DNA from: Ridgeia piscesae
Lineage: Eukaryota; Annelida; Polychaeta; Sabellida; Siboglinidae
Reading direction: 5' to 3'
DNA: 64,000 bases
Assembly (NCBI GenBank): GCA_025642075.2
Contig: JAODUO010000077.1
Span: 583,237 to 647,236 of the forward strand
Made by a program: the position numbers and the translations under genes. A model generated the notes under the pieces. That model made no database searches and had not been told where the DNA came from. It saw only the letters and a program-made list of their open reading frames with translations. Shown one piece after another: positions 37,509 through 47,577 of this stretch (position 1 is the first letter of the stretch; each line of letters starts with the position of its first letter).

Positions 37509-39044
37509 TCAGTAGAAGAGACACGATTTCTCGCCGGTTCGCGGCGCCCTGCCCCGGCTGATGGGACGTAGTGTGCCGAAGCGAGGCGACGGCAGCTTTG
37601 TGTCAAAGCACGGCCCACTGGCCCGTGTGTCGAGGATGTTGCGGTCGGGCGGGGTCGGGGGACGTCTCGGCCGTCGCTTCTTCGGCGACGTCGGCTGGCG
37701 GTACACCGTTTTGGGCACCTTCGGCGGGTCGCGACTGTTGCCCAGAGTGTCCCTCTCCACCACGACCTCGACCTGCGAAAAGGACACTGGTTAACGGTGA
37801 GTGACAACATCGTCGGAACGCGAAACGCTGGAGCAACAACTGCTTCAGTTTAAACACGCCATGTTTTCTTGGCTGAAAGTCGTGTTTTAACGTAAATTAA
37901 AGCTAGCCCTTAAATATGTTCTCGTACGCCGTACTTTCTAATAAAGCGTATTTTACAATCTACTCCACTTTACTCCACTTTACTCCACTTTACTCCACTT
38001 TACTCCAATTTTCTGTTCAACCGGACATCTTCACATCGCTCGACACTTTACTCATTGATAAACAACACTTTTCAAACAACTTCTCTTGGAAACTTTCAAC
38101 CACGCTGCAAGTATTAAGCGAAAGGTGTTCGTTCATAAATATTCACTACTGTCCATACTCGGACACTCACTCGTACAGCCGGTTGACCTATCTTCGCACA
38201 CCAGGGGAAACTGCTGAGGATTACGTCAGTACCAGACAGCAGTAACCATGACCCCTTTGCAAAACCTCAGCTCAGCCAATGAAATCACCCTCTAGGAATA
38301 TGGTTGGCGCCCGGTCATGTGATCAAATTTTGGATGACTTCAGCCACACGATGCTCGTGTTACGTGCAGTGTTTGGGATGTTGAACCATATATTCGAATA
38401 CACTAAAGCGTTCGGCTGCTTATGTGATAGGGCGGACGGGTCATTGTACAGGATCTTTATATTCGCCTTCAAATTGGGACGCTTATGTGCAGTGTCCTTA
38501 CGGCTAATTCGACTCAGCTAACTCCCACACTTCGCTTAGGTCCGCCAGGGCTAGTTTGTCTGGCAAACAGCTCTGGAGTTACCAGGAACAACATCGTATG
38601 AACGAACTTGCCCAAGGTTTGGGAGAGCAGCAGGAAGGTATCAGCACTGTACCGCTTGGTGGAGAGTTCCAGTCACTGCACCATAGCGCACCAAAACAAA
38701 TACAGAATGTAACCAAGTATACGTTTTGCGTTTTATTCCGACCGAGTGTCGCCCTCTACCGGCATTGAACTGTACCTGCAGCGTGGGGGTGCACGTGACC
38801 TGGTTTTCGTTGTGGCGCCCGGTAGATGCGGCAACTATCGGCTTTAGTTGTCGCAGCGAGCCGGTCATTGTCACCTGGCGAGGACAAACGTATTCAAGAG
38901 TTGCTCGAGTTGACTGTCAGTGCCGCGCATATATTAACCCCCCACAAGCGAGATGAGAACACTGCAGTAGAGGGACTTGGTCTAGTATACGATTTCTAGT
39001 TCTAGTTGTTTCTAGCACTCGGCATGGTTCTATTAACTGACTAG

Positions 39045-39138
<94 letters not shown>

Positions 39139-39152
39139 AATACTATTATAAT

Positions 39153-39184
<32 letters not shown>

Positions 39185-42100
39185 CTATATATATATATAT
39201 ATATATCAATATATAAAATCATGTCCCGCTTGTGTTACAGCAGACACTAAAGGCTGCATATGAATAAACAGGACGCCTGGAGAAAGATAGTTAGAACCAG
39301 TGCAGTTGCAAGAAGCAACGAGAGACAGAGGAGTCTGGAGACAGATTACGGACTCATTACAGTTGTAATTGCAACGAGGGACAGAGGAGTCTGGAAGCAG
39401 ATGATGGAGTCAGTAGAGTTGTAAGACAACGAGAGACAGAGGAGTCTGGAGACAGATGATGGAGTCAGTAGAGTTGTAAGTGCAACGAGGGACAGATGAG
39501 TCTGGAGACAGATGATGGAGTCAGTAGAGTTGTGACAACGAGGGACAGATGAGTCTGGAGACAGATGATGGAGTCAGTAGAGTTGTAAGTGGCAACGAGG
39601 GACAGATGAGTCTGGAGACAGATGATGGAGTCAGTAGAGTTGCAAGTGGCAACGAGAGACAGATGAGTCTGGAGACAGATGATGGAGTCAGTAGAGTTGT
39701 AAGTGACAACGAGAGACAGATGAGTCTGGAGACAGATGATGGAGTCAGTAGAGTTGTAAGTGACAATGAGAGACAGATGAGTCTGGAGACAGATGATGGA
39801 GTCAGTAGAGTTGTAAGTGGCAACGAGGGACAGATGAGTCTGGAGACAGATGATGGAGTCAGTAGAGTTGTAAGTGACAATGAGGGACAGATGAGTTTGG
39901 AGACAGATGATGGAGTCAGTAGAGGTGCATGTGGCAACGAGAGACAGATGAGTCTGGAGACAGATGTTGAAGTCAGTAGAGTTGCAAGTAGCAATGAGGG
40001 ACAGAGGAGTCTGGAGACAGATGATGGAGTCATAGAGTTGCATTGCAACGAGGGACAGATGAGTCTGGAGACAGATGATGGAGTCAGTAGAGTTGTAAGT
40101 GACAACGAGGGACAGAGGAGTCTGGAGACAGATGATGGAGTCAGTAGAGTTGTAAGTGACAACGAGGGACAGAGGAGTCTGGAGACAGATGATGGAGTCA
40201 GTAGAGTTGTAAGTGACAATGAGGGACAGATGAGTTTGGAGACAGATGATGGAGTCAGTAGAGGTGCATGTGGCAACGAGGGACAGATGAGTCTGGAGAC
40301 AGATGATGGAGTCAGTAGAGGTGCATGTGGCAACGAGGGACAGATGAGTCTGGAGACAGATGATGGAGTCAGTAGAGGTGCAAGTAGCAACGAGGGACAG
40401 GTGAGTTTGGAGACAGATGATGGAGTCAGTAGAGGTGCATGTGGCAACGAGGGACAGATGAGTCTGGAGACAGATGATGGAGTCAGTAGAGGTGCAAGTA
40501 GCAACGAGGGACAGGTGAGTTTGGAGACAGATGATGGAGTCAGTAGAGGTGCATGTGGCAACGAGGGACAGATGAGTCTGGAGACAGATGATGGAATCAG
40601 TAGAGTTGCAAATGGCAACGAGAGACAGATGAGTCTGGAGACAGATGTTGAAGTCAGTAGAGGTGCAATTAGCAATGAGGGACATAGGAGTCTAGAGGCA
40701 GATGATTGGAGTAAACAGAGTTCACCTGCATCATGCCGTCATTGTGACAATAGGCCTCGCACTTGAGTCGCGACTTTGTCGTCTCCACGCTGTGCTGGCG
40801 ACGAGCCGGCGCCGCGCACTGTATGACGGGAACGCGTCCATGCCGCGTCACCGAGGTGTCGGAGTTGACGTTACCACAGATGGTGAAGATCACCTCCGCC
40901 GGTTTCGTGACGATCGCCTCCTTCAGGCGCGTGCGCACCAGGTTCATCGGACTGCCGCTGCTCATGCGCGGACTGCCGGCGTCGCACGACTGTGTCAACT
41001 TCCGGGACCGCGTCGACGCCGTCTTCTTCTGCTTGCTCGACCTGCGGCGTCGTCTGGCCGCGTCTCCCCCGTCTCCGCCGTCGCTGTCGCTTCGCGGGAT
41101 GTCCGTCCACGACTTGCCGAGCTTGTTGCTGCCCTCATGCTTACTCATCGACGCCACGGAGCTGACCCGGCCGGTCGGGCGAGGTATCGACGCTTTCCGA
41201 CGGACGGGGCTGCCCGATTTCCGCGGACGGGAGACACGCGCGCTGCGAGATCTCGTGAGATCTTCGCAGGCGCTCTTCGCCTTCGTCGGCACGAATCGGT
41301 CGCTTGGTACCGGGATGCTGGACTTGGATTCGGCATCGGAGACACCCTTCGTATAGCACTCACTCCGCGACTTGCCAAGCGCCCGACCGGGACTCCCTCC
41401 AGACGACCGCTCATGCGACGAGCGGTTGGTGTCCGCCAACTCGACCGGGTCAAGCGGAAGGGACGGTGCGACATTGGGATCCGACGACACGCTGGTAGGA
41501 TAAACGATTTCAATGACCGTGTCAGCCTCACTGCAGTCAGACACGCCGAAAATTTGGCTCTGCTGCTCGCAGGGCGGTTCCGAATCTGCCAACTCGGCGT
41601 CCGTCGTTAGGACGCACCCCTCGTCGTCATCGTCCTCCTGCGCGTGCGCGTCGGTCGACGTCACATCCGGCGTGACGGTTTCAGCGACGACGGCGCCGGC
41701 GCGTGCAGCCGCACGCGGCGACTTTTCAGAAGTGTTCGGCGATTCCTGCGAAATACACGCCTGGGGAGTCTTGCTTCCCGTCGGGGTGTCGTCGGCGACG
41801 CTCCAGTCTTGGCCTTCGTCCGCTGCGTCCTCGTCATCGACGTCGTCTTCGTCGTCTTCTTCTTCGTCGTCGTCATCGTCGTCGTCGGTGTCGCAGTCCG
41901 TCTGCGTGGACACGCCCCGCTCTGCCGCGTCCGGAGCGGACACAGGCGCGTCATCTGACGTCTCGTCCGGGAACACGTCCTTGTAGTCGCCGCTGCCGAA
42001 CTCGAAGCAGATCGCGCCGGCGTCGGCGATGTCGCTGACGGTGGTGATACTCGCACTGGCCGAGCTGTCGTAGGCCGCGATGTTTGCGTTGTTCTCGTTC

Positions 42101-43002
42101 TTGCGTTTGTCCTTCACTGCCGCCTCGTCACCGCCGGCTTTTCCCGGCTCCATATCCCAGCACTCACCCGCCTCGTACAACTCGCTTCCGTTCTCCATGC
42201 CGCCGTCAGTCTCGAGCCCTCTCCCTCCCCGCCGGTCTCCCTGTGTCTCCGTGTAACCGTTGTCCGTTCTGCGGCCCTTGCGTGAGCGAGCCCTTGAGCG
42301 CGATTTTACCCTGATGCGATCCCCGAATCTGTCGTAATCCGAACCTTTGCAAGAAACCGTTGCGCGCTCACTATTGTCCTCCGTTTGCCTGCCAACGTGA
42401 ATTACGTCATTGCGCACTGACGTCACATCCGCCTTGCGTTGTGCGCGCTTAGCAGCGTTGTCGCGGCGGAACCCCTGGTGGTCGGCGTTCCTGTCTAAAC
42501 TGCGTTGCATGTCCCTAGGTGGCGCGCAACAAGGGGGATGTGAGCGTGGCAGGGACGCCATCTTGATGAGATCCAATCCGAAGCCCCGTCTGGCATCGTC
42601 CACGGAGAGGAGATTCTTGGCCTGGGCCGTCGTTGCCGATGAGAGCACATGTCCAACCGGCGACCGCTGAAACGACGGTGGCCAGTCGGATTCGTGCGTC
42701 GTCACCACGATAGATGGCAGCACCGGCGGGACATATTCATCCGCCATGCTTACGGTTATCGTTGGCACCGAAAATTGACCGCTGGCACACTCGGAGTGAT
42801 CCCTATAGCCAACGGGGAAAGAACGCAACAACGTATTCGGTCTCCTCCATCGGGAAGGACAAGTCATGTTGTCGTGGCGTCGTTGTGTGACTCCAGCCCC
42901 CACAGACACGTCAGCCAATCTCGGTGTTGCCCGGTGACACTGCGCGCGCCATTTTGCAAGTGGCGGTAAAATTTTCCGCGATTTCCTCTTGCTTAGCTCC
43001 AT
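37509..43002 (-). CDS. Unrecognised, largely disordered acidic/basic protein, two exons
   Basis: Exon 1 is 43002-40726 and exon 2 is 37772-37509 (stop TGA). They join in phase 0 (donor CAG/gtgaac, acceptor cgcag), giving 846 residues from the Met at 43002; an in-frame Met at 43056 would add 18. Coding status is supported by strong CG-rich codon use, a frame of nearly 2.3 kb and a clean splice join. Visible features: an Asp/Glu run (encoded at about 41810-41900), Arg/Ser/Lys-rich segments ([28 protein letters not shown]), and a better-ordered C-terminal part containing [38 protein letters not shown] and a proline/arginine stretch ending GEKSCLFY. The C-terminal ~170 residues look most conserved in style. 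I do not recognise the family. The 2.95-kb intron contains a (TA)n tract and a 57-bp satellite abutting the donor. Confidence 0.75.
37960..38010. repeat. (TTTACTCCAC)n short tandem repeat
   Basis: Four to five direct copies of the 10-mer CTCCACTTTA in the intron of the unrecognised gene. Confidence 0.85.
38197..38560. repeat. Dispersed repeat (CAGGTGTCGCTG family), copy
   Basis: Shares several ordered blocks with 48985-49265: a GATTACGTCAGTACCA block with CAGCAGTA, GCCACACGATGCTCGTGTTA and CGACTCAGCTAACTCCCACA, then TTCGCTTAGG. Same orientation and spacing, many substitutions. Non-coding. Confidence 0.65.
39049..39210. repeat. (TA)n microsatellite
   Basis: About 160 bp of TA with short interruptions, in the intron of the unrecognised gene. 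Confidence 0.96.
39290..40722. repeat. 57-bp satellite array abutting a splice donor
   Basis: About 25 units of 57 bp around the core GAGTCTGGAGACAGATGATG, with AGTAGAGTTG or AGTAGAGGTG sub-types arranged in blocks. Alternating two-unit patterns occur from about 40220 (GGCAACGAGGGACAGATG versus AGCAACGAGGGACAGGTG). The array ends within a few bases of the donor at 40725 of the minus-strand gene. Since 57 is 19 codons, frames of about 400 codons are open on both strands; this is expected of such an array and is not taken as coding. Confidence 0.95.
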
Positions 43003-43149
43003 AGTTTTGCTTTTCAACGCCACGTGGGCATACTCATTAAAAAACACAATAAGCACAGCTACTATTTGTTATCTTAACGGCATGATACGCACGCATTAGA
43101 CAAATTTATAAAAAAAAAATACACGTTCCACGTTGTTGAATAGTAAGCC

Positions 43150-43370
43150 TCATCATCATCATCATCATCATTGTGTAGCTGTAGCTTCCCGTGGTTGGGC
43201 GAAGGCCTCAGCATGCTGTTCCCGCATCTTCTTATCTTGCGCTAACCTCTGACAGATGGTGCCCTTCCAGTAGTCATCTAGGTCGTCTCTCCATCGTCTC
43301 GCTGGTCTTCCTCTAGATGGGTTCTCTTCGTATGATTTCCAGATGGTGATATGCGATGTCTAGCAGGCAC
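43150..43370 (-). pseudogene. RTE-like element 3' tail with (ATG)n end
   Basis: On the minus strand: TIWKSYEENPSRGRPARRWR, then DDLDDYWKGTICQRLAQDKK and EAFAQPREATATQ, ending in a stop and followed by (ATG)n at 43152-43171. The motif RGRPxxRWRDDL with a terminal trinucleotide run is characteristic of RTE-clade 3' ends. 5'-truncated. Confidence 0.8.
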
Positions 43371-44016
43371 ATGCTCCACTTAAAGTGACAGAAGACCGCG
43401 AGTATTCCGGTTTATAACGGGGGAGACAGGATTGGTCAATAGAACGGACCATGCACAGCCTACTTAGCGTGCTCCATGCGTAGTTTGCCTACGAATGACC
43501 GATACGCTTCTAAGAAAATTCAGTGCGACAGCCGATCGGAAACATATTAACGTCAATATGCTGCCTGCGAACGACTTCCGGCCTACTGCAAAGTAATGGC
43601 GTCGTAAATTGGTCGATCCAAGCGTCGTCTGGGAGTCTGAACAGTCCGCCACGTGGTAGCTAAAATCAAATTGTGATAAACAGAATCTGACTTTGTTTTA
43701 TCGTGATAAATGTGAAGTAGACCCTATAGTTGTCAAGTTTTTAATGACGCGTAGCGAATGGGGATGTCCTACTTATTTTGTTGCATAACACATGAATTAG
43801 TTATTTTAATAAAGAATCATTGTAAGCTCTATGTTCTTGTTCTGGTGTCTTTGTTAATTGTTGTAATGCGTATGATAAACATCATGAAAACATTCACTCA
43901 ATATAATATTATAGATTTGTCACTGCTTATTCATAGCGAAATCATAATCAGCGACTGAGGCTATTTGGTTAATGGTAGGCCTACTTGTAGTAACCCTGTC
44001 CTCTTAAGGGGATACA

Positions 44017-44065
44017 GTCACGTGACAGTGTTGTCACGTGTCAGTGGTGTCACGTGACAGTGTTG
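44017..44065. promoter_or_regulatory. Triple CACGTG E-box tandem repeat
   Basis: Three CACGTG palindromes within about 45 bp in units of about 18 bp (GTCACGTGACAGTGTT). Could be a bHLH-binding cluster or only a short tandem repeat; no gene start is next to it. Confidence 0.4.
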
Positions 44066-44224
44066 CATGTTCAGCAGCTGAATGTGCTTGTCCTTAGAAG
44101 GAAACTGCACCCGAGGGAAATGTGACACGTTCTCCCGCCACTCCCCCTATGTATGTTACACGCTTGTAAAATGCGAGAAGGCTAACTACAAACGGCGACG
44201 TGTGACACTCGTCTGGCCTCGCAG

Positions 44225-44600
44225 AGACCACATTGCATGGAACAGGCGGAGGAGGGAAGAATAAGAGGAAGACAGGAGAAGAGGTGGGAAAACAACAAGA
44301 GTGGATAACACTGGAGTTCGCTGACACCCTGAGGGCTGCGAACAACTGGGAAGGATGGAATGACCTGGTCAAAGAAGCCGTCAGTGGTGCCCCAGCGATC
44401 CTTACGGATTGTGGAAGGAGATGTAGGTGAATCAGTGGTATATAAGTAACTAAACAAGATGACAACATCAAATAGTGGACAGGACTGGGATTCGTCGACT
44501 CCCAGACGGCTGTGAAGGACAGGAATAGGATGAAAGACCTGGTCAAGGAAGACGTCAGTGGTGCCCCAACCATCCTTACGGGTTATGAAACAAGAAAATG
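44225..44600 (+). pseudogene. Two tandem copies of a retrotransposon RT tail
   Basis: Copy 1 (44225-44430) reads EWITLEFADTLRAANNWEGW and LVKEAVSGAPAILTDCG. Copy 2 (about 44470-44600) reads KDRNRMKDLVKEDVSGAPTI and LTGYE. Both correspond to the extreme C terminus of endonuclease/RT elements (WxGLxFxxxLRAAxxRxxWRxLVKxxxxGAPTxLTDYG). About 230 bp separate the equivalent positions. Confidence 0.75.
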
Positions 44601-45700
44601 TGAAAGTGACAAGTGGGTAGCTCTTTCGAAAAGCGTGCGTGCACGATTTCCATCACTACTGACTAGAATAGCCACACTTATGCACCCACGTGTGTTTAGA
44701 ATAAAATGATTACCCCCCCTTGACGAACCTGATCAACTGCACTCAACTCAACTGGTTTTTTATACGGTTATTCCTTGTTTTCTTCTGAACCAGAACAGGA
44801 ATGTTATCTGCGCTCTGACCCTGTCGCGGTACCGACGATGGCGGGGAACTGGTCAAGATAGCGCCAGATGACAGTGTGTCGTTGTCATACTTAATGACAA
44901 CCTAGCGTGTGGTAGATCCAGAACGTCTGGCACAGTGTTTATGTTGTGATATAACATTCCACGACTGGGGTAAATATGTTTACTACCAATTCTGTGGTAT
45001 GTAATGCATACCTGTCTGTCTCCGTTCCAGCATGAACAAAGTCCAGAGATGTCTGCATAATGAGCGAGAGCAAAGGGAGGCGGGTAAGAGATACGATTCA
45101 TAATAAGATGTTGTGAAATATCGGTCCGTGTTGTTTTGGCATACAGCCGGGCACCTGTGTGATTGTTTGTATTCGATGTTAAGGTAAACCAGACTTGATC
45201 GACCAAATGAAATTCAGAGCCACGAAATGTTTCCATCTGATTATAATTAAATATTTATATAAAATGAATGTATATCCAACGACTACACATATACTTCAGG
45301 TTCTTGTTCCATGGCAACAGAACAAAAATATGGCAAGCTTCGTTCTACGTATGACAACATGTGTTACAATGCGACACTTTTTGGTTTCTGAAAAATAACA
45401 ATACTATAAAAAGCAAACACGTAACGTTTACTTGGTGAAAATAACAATAGTATAAAAAGACAAACACATAACATTTATTTTGTGAAAATAACAATAGTAT
45501 ACAAGGCAAACGAAGTTTAAAGCGTATTTACAAACCACATAACGTTTATTTGGTGTCATGTTTATATTATCACATACACATATTATGTACAGCAATTATA
45601 AAATGAGCGGCATAGTATACTGCATCCTATAACAATCTTAAGATACCTCACATGGCGGCACACGATTATATCTAGTTTTACGTTTTAGTACCTATTATTG

Positions 45701-47531
45701 TCACCTGGTCAGGTTAATGTCAAATGTTTTGTTCACCTCACGTCGAGTCAGTCCTCCTCTGCGACCGGTTGTAGCATCTAGATGTGTTACGTGAATGTTT
45801 CCTGTTCGCCGTTCGCCAACGTTGTTCGTGATTTGGTAAGCAATTTTTGGTACGTTCCCGGTCTTTGTCTGAAGAGACGTCTGAACAGATTTCATTTTAA
45901 TGTCATCTTGATTAAGACGTTTATCTGAATTCAGATTAACACCACTAGTAACATGAGCCACATTTGTTTTGGATTTAGTGATATCTTGGCTAAGATGTGT
46001 ATCTGAATTCAGACTAAGACCACTGGTAACTTGAGCAACCGTTGCTTTGGATTTAGTGTAATCTTGGTTAAGATGTTTATCTGAATTCAGATTAACACCA
46101 CTAGTAACGCGAGCTACTTTTGTTTTGGTTTTAGTGATATCTTGGTTAAGATGTGTATCTGAATTCAGACTAAGAATATTGGTAACATGAACCACCTTTG
46201 TTTTGGATCTAGACAGCATTGTCACACTGTTTGAGACGACTGTTGGTACATCATCGTTCTTTTTCAGAAGATATGATACGCCTGTTAGTTTAATTTTACT
46301 ACTGTCACGAACCACCTTTGTTTTTGATCCAGGCGGCACTGTGGTGCTTGTAGAAACGATTACTGGTACATCCCCGTCCATCTTCTGAATAGATGCCCCT
46401 GTGGGTTTCACGTTACTGCTATCTTGGTTAAGACGTGTTCCTGGATAAACAGTAATACTGCTAACGTCAGCGGCACCGTCTGTGTCTATTCTAGACGATA
46501 TATTCTTAGTGGTCACCGAGTTGTGCTGTTGCTGCAGGGTACATTCTGTCGAGACAGGTGTATTGGCCAACGCATTGATGTCCACCAATCGTGGCCGGCC
46601 ATGGGCATCGAACACCTGCCCGATATGCTCCGTGCCTATCCGAGGCACGGGGAAGGGATGTGCCCGAGACCAATCCCCGCAGGAGACACTGTCGTGGCAG
46701 AAGGCGTGAGGCTGCATCTTGCGCCAGATCGTCTTTCCGAGGAAGTACATATCGAGGGCGTACTCGTTCTTGTATCCCTTCATGAGGGCGCTCCACGGCG
46801 CCCACAGGATGCCCGCTAACTCCTTCGGCCGCCCTCCCCACATCCCTCCGAGTACCGGGTGGCTGGCGTGTATTGGGTGATCACGGATGCAGTGGAAGGC
46901 GGCCCCGGTGTTGATCCACGCGTCGACCACCGCGGCATCTCGCTCACTCAGTCGCCCGTCGGAGTCTCTCACGATGAACCTGGTCACGTTCAGGTCGTCG
47001 GCGACGAGAAACCGCCACATGAGCGGTGGGATCCTCGCAGCGGCGACGTCAACGGACACGATCTCGACGCCGAGGGATGTCAGTTTACGCAGCATCCTCT
47101 CCGGGACTCGGCCGTATATCGTCGACCCGTTGAGCCGGGGTTTCTCCACGTAGACCCGGAGACGCCAGCCGGGGAAGACAACTGGAACGAGTTGGGCGTT
47201 GCGGATGGCGCCGAACGTGTAGCGAGGGTTGTTCCCGTACAGCGACATCGCGATGATGTTCGTGCCGTTCGGACCGTGACGCACCCGCCGTCTGGACTCG
47301 ATGAACCTAAAACAACAGATGTTGTCTTTGCAGTTTCGCTGACAGTGTTGTGAACAGCGCATCAATATCGTTCGACAGAGACCGCCTACCTCACGAGGCG
47401 AAGAACCGGCTGAGGAGACGGGGAGGTATCAACATTTCAAGGCAATCTGTTTTGTTATTTATATACTTTTTACTTGTAAACGTCACACCATGCGGAAAAA
47501 CTGTACACTGTAATTTATACTCAAATTGAAG

Positions 47532-47577
<46 letters not shown>

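Larger units (their letters stand above)
43060..45695. other. Intergenic region with retrotransposon tails
   Basis: Between the unrecognised gene (upstream side) and the glycosyltransferase gene (3' side). It holds an RT tail on minus (43150-43370), an E-box cluster (44017-44065), duplicated RT tails on plus (44225-44600) and A/T-rich sequence with three ~55-bp copies of TGAAAATAACAATAGTAT (about 45390-45505). No other gene is supported. Confidence 0.6.

Noticed and set aside
39290..40722. CRISPR-like array (57-bp direct repeats)
   Set aside because: No unique spacers, units directly contiguous, animal intron: a satellite.
39465..40766. Two ~405-codon repeat proteins on opposite strands
   Set aside because: A 57-bp satellite (19 codons per unit) keeps several frames open; no splice or start context, and it is intronic.
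40702..41986. Plus-strand ORFs of 302, 197 and 157 codons
   Set aside because: Antisense shadows of the GC-rich exon of the unrecognised minus-strand gene.
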